Assembly (NCBI RefSeq): GCF_023634065.1
Contig: NZ_JALKCV010000001.1
Coordinates: 1 to 64,000 of the forward strand
Source: Microbulbifer litoralis
GTDB taxonomy: Bacteria > Pseudomonadota > Gammaproteobacteria > Pseudomonadales > Cellvibrionaceae
DNA length: 64,000 nucleotides
Reading direction: 5' to 3'
Below are positions 10,120-19,428 of this stretch, in pieces. Position numbers and translations under genes: made by a program. The notes under the pieces are model-generated. The model was given only the letters and a program-made list of their open reading frames with translations. It was not told the DNA's origin and searched no databases. Positions within the stretch are counted from its first letter, which is position 1. Each line of letters begins with the position of its first letter.

Positions 10120-11034
10120 ATGGCAACCAGACATTTCCTGACCCTGCTGGACCTGTCCAAAGAGGAATTGAGCGGCGTCGTCGAACGCGCCATCGAGCTG
10201 AAGGCACTGCGCAACCAGGGCATCGCCACCGAGCCCTTCCGCGACAAGGTGCTGGGCATGATTTTCGAGAAGTCCTCCACCCGCACCCGCGTGTCCTTCG
10301 AGGCGGGCATGGCGCAGATGGGCGGCAGCGCCCTGTTCCTGTCGCCGCGCGACACCCAACTGGGCCGCGGCGAGCCGATCGAGGACAGCGCGCGAGTCAT
10401 CTCGCGCATGGTGGACATGGTGATGATCCGCACCTTCGGCCACAACGTGCTGGAGCGTTTCGCCGAGTATTCCAGGGTGCCGGTCATCAACGCCCTGTCG
10501 GACAGCTACCACCCGTGCCAGCTGCTGGCGGATATCCAGACCTACGTCGAGCACCGCGGCAACCCCGCCGGCAAGGTGGTGGCCTGGGTGGGCGACGGCA
10601 ACAACATGTGCCACTCCTATATCAACGCCGCGCGCCAGTGCGACTTCGAACTGCGCATCGCCTGCCCGGACGGCTACGAACCGGACGAGCAGATTCTCGC
10701 CGCGGCCGGCGACCGCGTCTCCATCGTGCGCAAGCCGGAAGATGCCGTGCGCGGCGCCGACTGGGTGGCCACCGACGTCTGGGCCTCCATGGGCCAGGAG
10801 ACGGAACAGAAGGAGCGCAAGCGCGCCTTCGACGGCTTCCTGGTGGACCACGAGCTGATGGGCCGCGCCAACAGCGACGCCATCTTCATGCACTGCCTGC
10901 CCGCCCACCGCGGCGAGGAAGTCAGCGGCGAGCTGCTGGAGGACGACCGCATCTCCGTGGTCTGGGACGAGGCCGAAAACCGCCTGCACGCGCAGAAGGC
11001 ACTGATGGAGTTCCTGCAGGAGCAGAGCAACTGA
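10120..11034 (+). CDS. argF: Ornithine carbamoyltransferase, catabolic-or-anabolic OTC family
   Basis: Condenses ornithine with carbamoyl phosphate to give citrulline. The 304-residue protein has the carbamoyl-phosphate loop SSTRTR near residue 50, the HPCQLLAD motif, [11 protein letters not shown], the ornithine-binding DVWASMGQ and the [10 protein letters not shown] loop. The ATG at 10120 is preceded by AGGGGGAA. Position immediately after argD argues for the biosynthetic enzyme. Confidence 0.95.
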   Translation: MATRHFLTLLDLSKEELSGVVERAIELKALRNQGIATEPFRDKVLGMIFEKSSTRTRVSFEAGMAQMGGSALFLSPRDTQLGRGEPIEDSARVISRMVDMVMIRTFGHNVLERFAEYSRVPVINALSDSYHPCQLLADIQTYVEHRGNPAGKVVAWVGDGNNMCHSYINAARQCDFELRIACPDGYEPDEQILAAAGDRVSIVRKPEDAVRGADWVATDVWASMGQETEQKERKRAFDGFLVDHELMGRANSDAIFMHCLPAHRGEEVSGELLEDDRISVVWDEAENRLHAQKALMEFLQEQSN

Positions 11035-11138
11035 CAGTGGAAGGTCGCGGATAAGCCGCTGCCACCCGGCCGCTCGGCCGCGCACCAGCCGTCATCCGGG
11101 CCCGTCCCGTCATGCCGGGTCCATCCCGGCCCCGCCCC

Positions 11139-11210
11139 GTCATCCCGGGCTCGACCCGGGATCCAGTGGCCCCGCCCGGCGCCTGGATCCCGGCCTCCGC
11201 CGGAATGACG
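11139..11210. repeat. Palindromic intergenic repeat (GTCATCCCGGG family)
   Basis: Inverted arms start GTCATCCCGGGCTCGACCCG and end GGCCTCCGCCGGAATGAC, with an inner GGATCCAG/CTGGATCC dyad. Degenerate extra copies of the GTCATnCCGGG end lie at about 11090-11130. This element style is scattered through many proteobacterial chromosomes. The rest of the 11035-11480 gap shows no gene. Confidence 0.75.
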
Positions 11211-11488
11211 GTTCAGCCCGCATCACCGCCGCCCTGATCAGTTTTCGAACGGCACAGCCATACGAATGAAATAAACGCCACCAGGGCTGCACATTCGAGT
11301 ACCACTTTGCTCAACACCTGATCAACGCGAAATGGTTATTGCCGTGGTTAATTTGAGGGGCGCTGACTATTAAAAAATATTCTTAGCGCTCCAGCGGATG
11401 AAATTCTGCTGTACAGCATTCAACCACCGCCAGCAGTGACGGGCGCTGGCGCGAAAGTGTCCACTGACGTAGCGGCCCTACCCACAAA

Positions 11489-11507
11489 TTATCCACAGTT
11501 AACCACA
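11489..11507 (+). promoter_or_regulatory. DnaA boxes in the nrdA leader
   Basis: TTATCCACA (11489-11497) is the perfect consensus DnaA box. TTAACCACA (11499-11507) follows two bases later with one mismatch. DnaA binding upstream of nrdAB is known from Escherichia coli, linking nucleotide reduction to replication initiation. Only two boxes are present and no replication-origin genes are nearby, so I read this as a regulatory site, not an origin. Confidence 0.6.
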
Positions 11508-11568
11508 AGGTTATTCGCCTTGAATTAGCCCCCCTACCGCATTATCTTGTTGCTCAGTTGAGGCGCGC

Positions 11569-11616
11569 ACCCAATATATAGGGGTTCGGGCCGAACGGAA
11601 CCCCAATCTGGTGGGG
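11569..11616 (+). promoter_or_regulatory. Tandem NrdR boxes upstream of nrdA
   Basis: Box 1 (11569-11584) contains CAATATATAG, a perfect match to the NrdR core CwAtATaTwG. Box 2 (11601-11616) contains CAATCTGGTG, seven of ten. The cores are exactly 32 bp apart, three helical turns, the spacing typical of the paired NrdR sites that repress ribonucleotide reductase genes when dATP is high. The start codon of nrdA is about 320 bp downstream, leaving a long leader. Confidence 0.75.
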
Positions 11617-11939
11617 TTGAATTCCGACTCAACGTTGTCGCGAAGCGGTCGATAACCCTGTCGACAGGCCGCGGCGGCGCCATCAGTCAGACACGCCTGA
11701 TTCCAGGCAGATCAGAGGTAATCAGGCGGAACGGATTATCCGCCGCAGGCACTCGAAAGCCAGGTGCTCTCACCGGCATCCGGCCGACGTCAAAGCGGCC
11801 TGTATCCATCCCGGCTTACCCACAGCGGTATCCGGATGGGGAAACGACGGACCCGTTCTGCACAAGTCCACTCGTTCGAGCGGCGCTGTCCAGGCGGACA
11901 GAAGCGGAAAAAACAGTAACACTCTTTGCGGAGATCTCC

Positions 11940-14876
11940 ATGCACACTGAGACTGAGCGCTCTCAATCTGTGCCTGCAGAAAAAACAGGCAGCACCAAGG
12001 ACCAGGCCGGCGGCACCACCCTCGCCGCTACCGCACCGGGCCAGATTCGCGTCATCAAACGCAATGGCACCGTTGTACCCTACGACGACAGCAAGATCTC
12101 CGTGGCGGTCACCAAGGCATTCCTCGCCGTCGAGGGCGGCACCGCCGCGGCCTCCAGCCGCATCCACGAGCAGGTGCAGGAACTGGTGGGCCAGATCAGC
12201 GCCACCTTCAACCGCCGCATGCCCTCCGGCGGCACCATCCATATCGAGGAAATCCAGGACCAGGTGGAACTGGCCCTGATGCGCGCCGGCGAACACAAGA
12301 TCGCCCGCGACTATGTCCTCTACCGCGAAGAGCACGCCCGCCTGCGCGCCGAGCGCGCCGGGGAAAAGGAACAGCAGGCCGAACAGCAAGCGGCCGCCGC
12401 CGACGCCCACCCGAGCATCCGCGTACGGCTGGAAGACGGCAGCAGCATCCCGCTGGACATGGAGCGCCTGCGCACCATCGTCAACGAGGCCTGCGAGGGC
12501 CTGAAAGACGTGGACAGCGAGGCCATCCTCAGCGAGGCGCTGCGCAACCTCTACGACGGCGTGTCCGAGGAGGACATCAACACCGCGCTGGTGATCACCG
12601 CGCGCACCATGGTGGAACAGGAGCCCAACTACACCTACGCCACCGCCTTCCTGCTGCTGGACAAGCTGCGCAGCGAAGCCCTGCGCTTCCTCGGCGTGGC
12701 CAAGGCCGCCACCCAGGAAGAGATGAAAACCCTCTACGGCAAGGCGCTGCACGCCTACGTGGAAAAAGGCATCGAACTGGAACTGCTGGACCCGGCGCTG
12801 GCCACCTTCGACCTGGAAAAACTGGGCGCGGCCATCGATGCCGGGCGCGATCACCAGTTCACCTACCTGGGCCTGCAGACCCTGTACGACCGCTACTTCC
12901 TGCACAGCGACGAGATCCGCTTCGAGCTGCCGCAGATCTTCTTCATGCGCGTGGCCATGGGCCTGGCCATCAACGAAGACAACAAGAACGATCGCGCGGT
13001 GGAGTTCTACAAGCTGCTGAGCTCCTTCGATTACATGAGCTCCACGCCCACCCTGTTCAACGCCGGCACCCTGCGCCCGCAGCTGTCCTCCTGCTACCTG
13101 ACCACGGTGCCGGACGACCTGCACGGCATCTACGGCGCCATCCAGGACAACGCCATGCTGTCCAAATGGGCCGGCGGCCTGGGTAACGACTGGACGCCGG
13201 TGCGCTCACTGGGCTCCTACATCAAGGGCACCAACGGCAAATCCCAGGGCGTCGTGCCCTTCCTGAAAGTGGCCAACGACACCGCCGTGGCCGTCAACCA
13301 GGGCGGCAAGCGCAAGGGCGCCGTCTGTGCCTACCTGGAATCCTGGCACCTGGATATCGAGGAATTCCTCGAGCTGCGCAAGAACACCGGCGACGACCGC
13401 CGCCGCACCCACGACATGAACACCGCCAACTGGGTGCCGGACCTGTTCATGAAGCGCGTGTTCGAAGACAAGGACTGGACCCTGTTCTCCCCGGCCACCT
13501 GCCCGGACCTGCACGACCTGTTCGGCGCCGCCTTCGAGGAGCGCTACGAGCACTACGAGAAACTGGCCGCCGAAGGCAAGCTGAAGCTGCACAAGAAAGT
13601 GCGCGCGGTGGACCTGTGGCGCAAGATGCTGGGCATGCTGTTCGAGACCGGCCACCCCTGGATCACCTTCAAGGACAGCTGCAACCTGCGCAGCCCGCAG
13701 CAGCACGCCGGCGTGGTACACAGCTCCAACCTGTGCACCGAGATCACCCTGAACACCAGCGCCAACGACGAGATCGCCGTGTGCAACCTGGGTTCCGTGA
13801 ACCTGGCGCAGCATATCGGTAAAGACGGCAAACTGGACCGGGCCAAACTGTCCAGGACCGTCAAGACCGCCGTGCGCATGCTGGATAACGTGATCGACAT
13901 CAACTACTACTCCGTCGACACCGCGCGCCAGTCCAACATGCGCCACCGTCCGGTCGGCCTGGGCCTGATGGGCTTCCAGGACGCGCTCTACCGCGCCGGT
14001 ATCTCCTACGCCAGTGACGAAGCGGTGCTGTTCGCCGATACCTCCATGGAAGCCATCAGCTACGAGGCCATCTCCGCCTCCAGCGACCTGGCCAAGGAGC
14101 GCGGCAAGTACCAGAGCTACAACGGCTCCCTGTGGAGCAAGGGCGTGCTGCCGCTGGACTCCATCAAGATCCTGGCGGAGCAGCGCGGCGAGCAGTTTAT
14201 CGAGCAGGACACCAACAGCACGCTCGACTGGGACAACCTGCGCGGCAAGGTCAAAAAGCAGGGCATGCGCAACTCCAACGTGATGGCCATCGCCCCCACC
14301 GCCACCATCGCCAACATTACCGGCGTATCCCAGTCCATCGAGCCCACGTACCAGAACCTGTACGTGAAATCGAACCTGTCCGGCGAATTCACCGTCGTGA
14401 ACCCCTACATGGTCCACGACCTGAAAGCGCGCGGCCTGTGGGACCAGGTCATGGTCAACGACCTGAAATACTACGAGGGCTCGGTACAGAAAATCGAGCG
14501 CGTGCCGGCGGACCTGAAAGCCAAATACGCCACCGCGTTTGAAGTGGAACCGCGCTGGATCGTGGACGCCGCCAGCCGCCGCCAGAAATGGATCGACCAG
14601 GCGCAGTCCCTGAACCTGTACATCGCCGGTGCCGACGGTCGCAAACTCGACCTGACCTACCGCATGGCCTGGTACCGCGGCCTGAAGACCACCTACTACC
14701 TGCGCGCCCTGGCCGCCACCAGCACGGAAAAATCCACCGTCGCCAGTGGCAACCTGAACGCCGTCAGCGCCGGCGTTGGCAACGGCACCGCCGCCAGCCC
14801 GGCCGCCGAACCGCAGGCAGCCCCGGTCCCCCAGGCCTGCTCCCTGGACGACCCGGACTGCGAAGCCTGCCAGTAA
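11940..14876 (+). CDS. nrdA: Class Ia ribonucleoside-diphosphate reductase, alpha subunit
   Basis: Catalytic subunit reducing ribonucleoside diphosphates to deoxy forms; works with NrdB encoded 344 bp downstream. The 978-residue protein has an N-terminal ATP-cone (allosteric activity site) at about residues 35-130. The catalytic barrel contains the redox cysteine in LSSCYLTTVP, Asn/Cys/Glu of NLCTEI, the partner cysteine in AVCNLGSVN and the radical-transfer tyrosines in TYYLRAL. The C-terminal tail ends with the thioredoxin-reducible pair in CSLDDPDCEACQ. It is longer than E. coli NrdA (761) because of N-terminal and linker segments, including a charged insert near residues 135-160. Tandem NrdR boxes and DnaA boxes lie in the leader. 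Confidence 0.97.
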   Translation: MHTETERSQSVPAEKTGSTKDQAGGTTLAATAPGQIRVIKRNGTVVPYDDSKISVAVTKAFLAVEGGTAAASSRIHEQVQELVGQISATFNRRMPSGGTIHIEEIQDQVELALMRAGEHKIARDYVLYREEHARLRAERAGEKEQQAEQQAAAADAHPSIRVRLEDGSSIPLDMERLRTIVNEACEGLKDVDSEAILSEALRNLYDGVSEEDINTALVITARTMVEQEPNYTYATAFLLLDKLRSEALRFLGVAKAATQEEMKTLYGKALHAYVEKGIELELLDPALATFDLEKLGAAIDAGRDHQFTYLGLQTLYDRYFLHSDEIRFELPQIFFMRVAMGLAINEDNKNDRAVEFYKLLSSFDYMSSTPTLFNAGTLRPQLSSCYLTTVPDDLHGIYGAIQDNAMLSKWAGGLGNDWTPVRSLGSYIKGTNGKSQGVVPFLKVANDTAVAVNQGGKRKGAVCAYLESWHLDIEEFLELRKNTGDDRRRTHDMNTANWVPDLFMKRVFEDKDWTLFSPATCPDLHDLFGAAFEERYEHYEKLAAEGKLKLHKKVRAVDLWRKMLGMLFETGHPWITFKDSCNLRSPQQHAGVVHSSNLCTEITLNTSANDEIAVCNLGSVNLAQHIGKDGKLDRAKLSRTVKTAVRMLDNVIDINYYSVDTARQSNMRHRPVGLGLMGFQDALYRAGISYASDEAVLFADTSMEAISYEAISASSDLAKERGKYQSYNGSLWSKGVLPLDSIKILAEQRGEQFIEQDTNSTLDWDNLRGKVKKQGMRNSNVMAIAPTATIANITGVSQSIEPTYQNLYVKSNLSGEFTVVNPYMVHDLKARGLWDQVMVNDLKYYEGSVQKIERVPADLKAKYATAFEVEPRWIVDAASRRQKWIDQAQSLNLYIAGADGRKLDLTYRMAWYRGLKTTYYLRALAATSTEKSTVASGNLNAVSAGVGNGTAASPAAEPQAAPVPQACSLDDPDCEACQ

Positions 14877-14912
14877 TAACGGCAGGCCGGCGACAGAGGC
14901 CAGAAGACAGAC

Positions 14913-15091
14913 TGTAGGAAGCCTGCTGGCAGGCGAATAAAACTCTCGGGGGAGAGCGTCGACCGCCCAAGTGGCCAAGACCATGCGCACCGACCCCGGT
15001 CCACCGCCGCAAAACCGCGGCGGAAAACAAATCCGGACCGGGGCTCGGCAGCGCCCTACCCCCCACATGCAGGAGCCTGCTTGCAGGTGAA
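14913..15091. repeat. Two copies of a short REP-like repeat between nrdA and nrdB
   Basis: The copies are at 14913-14937 (TGTAGGAAGCCTGCTGGCAG, then GCGAA) and 15068-15091 (TGCAGGAGCCTGCTTGCAGG, then TGAA). Each has a CCTGC-nn-GCAGG dyad, and the second continues into GGCGAAGCCGCC. The 344-bp gap shows no gene. The repeats may define a hairpin that alters nrdA/nrdB stoichiometry or mRNA stability. Confidence 0.6.
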
Positions 15092-15220
15092 CGCGGCGAA
15101 GCCGCCCCTGGGAACGCCGAGCTCGGGAGCGCCCGCCGCCAGCTCGGCAAGTCGGCGACAGCCGACCAAAACAGACCAGACACCGAACACACACGCACGA
15201 AAAGACGGAAAGGCAAACAT

Positions 15221-16501
15221 ATGCTCAGCTGGGACGATCTCGAACAACCGTCACAACCCAAGAAAAGCACCGAACCGCGACCGGCGCCGGACACGCTGCA
15301 ACAAGAAGTACGCGAACCGGGAACCTCATATGGTGCCCACAGCGCAGAGAAAAGCCACAGCGCTCCGGCGTCGCCCGCGGCCCAATCCACGGTTTCCAAA
15401 CCAGCCTCAGACGCCGTGGAAGCCGCCCGCGCCGCCGTCGCCGACATGGACCCGGCCCCGGGCCTGGAAGAACTGGAAATGGGTGCCGCGCGCATCGAAG
15501 TGGATGAAAAACGCATCATCAACTGCCGCGCCGACCTCAACCAGCTGGTACCGTTCAAATACGACTGGGCCTGGCAGAAATACCTGGACGGCTGCGCCAA
15601 CCACTGGATGCCGCAGGAAGTGAACATGAACAAGGACGTGTCCATGTGGAAAGACCCCGAAGGTCTGACCGAGGACGAGCGCCGCATCGTGGAATACTCC
15701 CTGGGCTACTTCTCCACCGCCGACTCCCTGGTGGCCAACAACCTGGTGCTGGCCATCTACCGCCATATCACCAACCCCGAGTGCCGCCAGTACCTGCTGC
15801 GCCAGTCCTTCGAGGAAGCCATTCACACCCACGCCTACCAGTACTGCGTGGAATCCCTGGGCATGGACGAAGGCGAAGTCTTCAATATGTACCGCGAAGT
15901 ACCCAGCGTGGCCAAGAAAGCGGCCTGGAGCCTGAAGCACACCCAGTCCATCGGCGATCCCAACTTCAAGACAGGCACCCCGGAGACCGACCAGGAACTA
16001 CTGCGCAACCTGATCGCCTTCTACGCCGTGACCGAGGGCATCTTCTTCTACTGCGGCTTTACCCAGATCCTGTCCATGGGCCGCCGCAACAAGATGACCG
16101 GCGTGGCTGAGCAGTTCCAGTACATCCTGCGCGACGAGTCCATGCACCTGAACTTCGGCATCGACGTCATCAACCAGATCAAACTGGAAAACCCGCACCT
16201 GTGGACCCCGGAATTCCAGCAGGAAGTGGCGCAGATGATCCTGGAAGGCATGGAACTGGAAGTGGCCTACGCCCGCGACACCATGCCCCGCGGCGTACTC
16301 GGCATGAACGCCAATATGATGGAGGAATACCTCCACTTTATCGCCAACCGCCGGCTGTCGCAGCTCGGCCTGAAAGAACAGTTCCCGGGCGCCCAGAACC
16401 CCTTCCCGTGGATGTCCGAGATTATGGACCTGCGTAAGGAGAAGAACTTCTTTGAGACGCGGGTGATTGAATACCAGACTGGCGGTGCGTTGCAGTGGTG
16501 A
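15221..16501 (+). CDS. nrdB: Class Ia ribonucleoside-diphosphate reductase, beta subunit
   Basis: Radical-generating subunit partnering NrdA. The 426-residue protein carries a di-iron centre, with ligands in the helices containing [18 protein letters not shown] and [11 protein letters not shown]. The stable radical tyrosine is Tyr206, four residues after the iron-ligand histidine, as in E. coli Tyr122. The first 100 residues are a low-complexity Pro/Ala/Ser/Glu extension absent from short NrdB proteins. The start ATG follows GACGGAAAGG at a good distance. The C-terminal tail that docks on NrdA is present. Confidence 0.96.
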   Translation: MLSWDDLEQPSQPKKSTEPRPAPDTLQQEVREPGTSYGAHSAEKSHSAPASPAAQSTVSKPASDAVEAARAAVADMDPAPGLEELEMGAARIEVDEKRIINCRADLNQLVPFKYDWAWQKYLDGCANHWMPQEVNMNKDVSMWKDPEGLTEDERRIVEYSLGYFSTADSLVANNLVLAIYRHITNPECRQYLLRQSFEEAIHTHAYQYCVESLGMDEGEVFNMYREVPSVAKKAAWSLKHTQSIGDPNFKTGTPETDQELLRNLIAFYAVTEGIFFYCGFTQILSMGRRNKMTGVAEQFQYILRDESMHLNFGIDVINQIKLENPHLWTPEFQQEVAQMILEGMELEVAYARDTMPRGVLGMNANMMEEYLHFIANRRLSQLGLKEQFPGAQNPFPWMSEIMDLRKEKNFFETRVIEYQTGGALQW

Positions 16502-16566
16502 GCACCGGCTGACAAGTGAATTACTACAAAAGGAAAAAGTAGTCGCTCACAGGAAGAGAGGTATTT

Positions 16567-16592
16567 AAAGCGGGCGAAAGCCCGCTTTTTTT
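16567..16592 (+). terminator. Intrinsic terminator of nrdB
   Basis: AAAGCGGGC (16567-16575), loop GAAA, GCCCGC followed by seven T to 16592. The rest of the 16502-16882 gap is AT-rich and shows no convincing gene; base composition changes here at the start of the accessory island. Confidence 0.9.
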
Positions 16593-16882
16593 GTTGCTGA
16601 ACTGGAAGAACAGCCCGGATGATCGTTATTTCTAGTTCTATGGGCACATGGCTAAAAGTCTCAGCAAAATCAGCTAACTAGCCATAATCGACAACACCTC
16701 GGCTGATTGGGACATGAGTCGTCAAGAGTGAAGAAAATAGAAGTTTTGTCCGAACCTCATCATATGAAAGAGCTAGCACGGAGGGGGGCAATGAAGCGGA
16801 ACCGTATAACTGTCGCAGATAGTAGTCGCTACGATATCGGTCTTCGAGACCACGACATAAGTATTATGTATCTGGAGAAAAA

Positions 16883-17563
16883 ATGCACTTAGATATAAAC
16901 GCAGCAAGTATGCAGGGAAGTAACCACAACGTTCGTTTGACGTCAGAGCCAGACCTTTGCCCTACTTGCCACAAGAGTATTCACCCAAAACATGTGACGT
17001 CTGCATATATTGGTCAGCAGAAAAAAGTCCAATCTGTTTTCCGATGTACAAGTTCAACATGCCAAGAGCTAATTATTGCAACTTACACGGCATCGGGTGA
17101 GCCCTCCGGAGCGCGCCCACATTTTTATCTTGTAGGCCTGGCGCCAATTTCTCCCAAAAAAGAAGTGTTTTCAAGTTCAATATCAGAAGTTTCTCCTTCG
17201 TTCGTTGATATCTACAACCAAGCTCTACACGCGGAGTCAGAGAATCTACCTCAGCTTGTCGGGATTGGGCTAAGAAAAGCATTGGAATTTTTGGTAAAAG
17301 ATTTTTTAATATACCAAAAACCGGAAAATACAGACTCTATTAAGAGGTTAATGCTAGGAAAGTGCATTTCTGATCACATCGATGACCAAAATGTAAAAGC
17401 ATGCGCATTGCGAGCAGCTTGGCTTGGCAATGATGAGACGCATTATATTCGAAAGTGGGAAGAACAGGATATCACTGACTTGAAGCTTCTTGTAAGGTTA
17501 ACAGTAAACTGGATGGAAAATGTCTTGCTAACTGAACAATACATTGACAAAATGAGTACTTAG
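16883..17563 (+). CDS. DUF4145 domain protein with N-terminal zinc-finger-like region
   Basis: A 226-residue protein; function unknown. The N-terminal part has CPTCHKS and a later CTSSTCQE, a four-cysteine pattern able to bind zinc. The C-terminal half (residues about 110-220) has the LVGIGLRKALEFLVKDFL helix typical of DUF4145, a domain found alone and fused to restriction-type and other defence proteins. The DNA is much AT-richer than the housekeeping genes, suggesting transfer. The start ATG follows GGAGAAAAA. Residue identities are directly read; the DUF4145 assignment is from recognition of the helix pattern. Confidence 0.75.
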   Translation: MHLDINAASMQGSNHNVRLTSEPDLCPTCHKSIHPKHVTSAYIGQQKKVQSVFRCTSSTCQELIIATYTASGEPSGARPHFYLVGLAPISPKKEVFSSSISEVSPSFVDIYNQALHAESENLPQLVGIGLRKALEFLVKDFLIYQKPENTDSIKRLMLGKCISDHIDDQNVKACALRAAWLGNDETHYIRKWEEQDITDLKLLVRLTVNWMENVLLTEQYIDKMST

Positions 17564-17691
17564 TGTATAAAAAATAGCCACAACTGCCCCGGAACTCCTT
17601 GCTTCTCTTTTTTGGAGCTTCACTTCTACCCCAAAAATCTCGCCAAGGTACGAACAGCTGAGCCAGATGGCTGAGAATACAAGGAATCTGC

Positions 17692-18894
17692 ATGTTTAGA
17701 AAAATTTTGATAGGCATACTGGTATTGGCAATATCTTTAAATTTGCTCTTCCTATCACTCGGCGATTTGACTTCGCGCGAAGTTGGCTTGTTGAGCACAT
17801 TGCTTGCCATTCTTTCGATTGCTGGCTCCTGGATTGTTGCTCATATCTATGCAGAAAAATCAAATGAAAAAGCAATTACAGAAGTTAAAGAATTACATCA
17901 GAGCAATCTTCGCACATATGCACTTAATGCGGCGGAGAAGGTTAACAACGTTTCCATTCAACTGAACAGACTTGCGGGCTATTTGCAGGATGCTCTTAAT
18001 ATCGATCTTGACGGATCCCCAAAAGACATATCGACTTATAGAATTGAAAGAATTAGTAGCGCAGTCCATATTTTACATACATTAAGATCAGTCAATGATA
18101 CTACGCTAAATGATTGGAGAGGTGTTATTGACGAAGAACTGGAGGAGCAGAAAGAGGAACGGGAATCCCGAGAAGCTGAGGTACAAGCATTAATCGACCG
18201 GGTACAGACTCTGGAATCGCATTGGAAAGAGGGAGCGAATGATATTGACGACCGCGTCAATCGAGAGGAACTCGATTCATTAAGAAAAGAGGTGCGTACC
18301 TTAGTGCGTGAGATTACAGGTTCATCACTGTCTACTAGGAGGACTAGTACTGGAAGAACTTCAGCCAACTGTCCATCTTGCGGATATGAGAACAGTTATG
18401 GGCAGTATCAAGTGAAGGATAACATTCGTGAAATCCGGTGCTCTGGATGTGGAATCGAGTTGGTATCAACCTTCACTAAGAAAGACAAAAAAACTATTTT
18501 AGAAGTACCAAAGCTAGTAATAGAAGACCTTGATTGCCCTGGTTGCGGTTCAGTATTCCAGCAGGAGCTTTCGACAGCTCATAGATCAAAATCTGACCAT
18601 CGATGCCGAAATTGTGGATCTCTAGTTCGAGTAAAGAGAAATTCTGATCGAATTAGAATACGAATCATCTCCCAGAAATTACCTATATCAGAAGAAATAC
18701 TCGAGCAAGTTAAAAGTCAGATGCCGCCACAACCATGGCCAACAGGAATTCACAAAGAAGTGCAAGCCAATTTAGGAATAACACCGAAAACATACCAACG
18801 AGCTATTGATGAACTTATTTCAAGAGGTATATTCAAAAAGCAGGTAGACGGAGTGCTCTATGAGCCAGGCGACGAGATACCGCAGCCTGCTTAG
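17692..18894 (+). CDS. Unrecognised membrane-anchored coiled-coil, double zinc-ribbon, winged-helix protein
   Basis: No family recognised. The 400-residue protein has two hydrophobic segments at residues about 4-23 and 32-52, probably a membrane hairpin. A long helical/coiled-coil region rich in Glu/Arg follows (about 60-210). Two four-cysteine ribbons follow: Cys227-Cys230-Cys250-Cys253 and Cys282-Cys285-Cys305-Cys308, each CxxC-x19-CxxC. The C-terminal 70 residues look like a winged helix (PKTYQRAIDELISRGIF). Base composition is AT-rich like the DUF4145 gene 128 bp upstream on the same strand. A membrane-anchored sensor or nucleic-acid-binding role is conceivable but is only inference. Confidence 0.7.
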   Translation: MFRKILIGILVLAISLNLLFLSLGDLTSREVGLLSTLLAILSIAGSWIVAHIYAEKSNEKAITEVKELHQSNLRTYALNAAEKVNNVSIQLNRLAGYLQDALNIDLDGSPKDISTYRIERISSAVHILHTLRSVNDTTLNDWRGVIDEELEEQKEERESREAEVQALIDRVQTLESHWKEGANDIDDRVNREELDSLRKEVRTLVREITGSSLSTRRTSTGRTSANCPSCGYENSYGQYQVKDNIREIRCSGCGIELVSTFTKKDKKTILEVPKLVIEDLDCPGCGSVFQQELSTAHRSKSDHRCRNCGSLVRVKRNSDRIRIRIISQKLPISEEILEQVKSQMPPQPWPTGIHKEVQANLGITPKTYQRAIDELISRGIFKKQVDGVLYEPGDEIPQPA

Positions 18895-18913
18895 GGTAAA
18901 GGGAACAGATCTA

Positions 18914-18929
18914 TTTTTGACGTTTATTT
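18914..18929 (+). repeat. 16-nt sequence shared with the 24 kb palindromic element
   Basis: TTTTTGACGTTTATTT occurs here and at 24063-24078, in both cases just after a GnAGATCn motif. The upstream AAAGGGAACAGATC and the GGGGTCAGGTCTTGAATTTG at about 19235-19254 resemble leader sequences often seen beside REP-associated (IS200-like) transposase genes. No transposase is present here. Confidence 0.5.
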
Positions 18930-18967
18930 CATTCTCGGAATTAGCCATATAAAGCATCGGAAGTAGT

Positions 18968-19126
18968 ATGGCAAAGGAAGCCTACGTCCATAAATTTAGA
19001 ACGATGGATGACCTAAGAGATATCATCAAGGAATTCGAAGGAGCATTGGCAAGGCCGACAACCGACACCAGCCATCCCACCCTGTACAGGGAAAGCGATG
19101 TACCCAAGGGAGATAGACTTGTCTAG
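18968..19126 (+). CDS. Small orphan ORF, 52 residues, possibly a gene fragment
   Basis: The ORF opens at an ATG and encodes MAKEAYVHKFRTMDDLRDII and on to a TAG. Lys/Asp/Glu-rich helix content looks protein-like, but no family is recognised. It lies between mobile-element-like leader sequences and the broken aadA-like gene, so it may be the 5' stub of a longer gene cut by rearrangement. The 302 bp after it hold no further convincing gene. Confidence 0.3.
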   Translation: MAKEAYVHKFRTMDDLRDIIKEFEGALARPTTDTSHPTLYRESDVPKGDRLV

Positions 19127-19428
19127 GGAATAAGAGTAAAGGACTGGCTGCTGTCAGAAGATCATCAATGGATCTTACCATATAATCAGATAGGCCTGTC
19201 TTTCTCATCGATCTGGCAACACCTTAAGGGTGCAGAAAGCGAAGGGGTCAGGTCTTGAATTTGACACAATACTTCGACGCCCAATCACCACCATGCGCAC
19301 AACTCTCCTGATCACGCCCATTTTCGAGCCAAAGATCTGCAATCTGGGCGGAAGTTTATGATTTTCCCACCAGCAACAGATCTACTCACCCATGATTATT
19401 CGAGCACTATTCTTGCCGGAGAAGAAGG

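Noticed and set aside
11489-11507. Possible replication origin because of DnaA boxes
   Set aside because: Only two boxes, no AT-rich unwinding element nearby, and no dnaA, gidA or rpmH neighbours; regulatory use at nrdA fits better.
16707-16892. 61-codon open frame before the DUF4145 gene
   Set aside because: It overlaps the DUF4145 start, has no good ribosome-binding site and no recognisable protein features.
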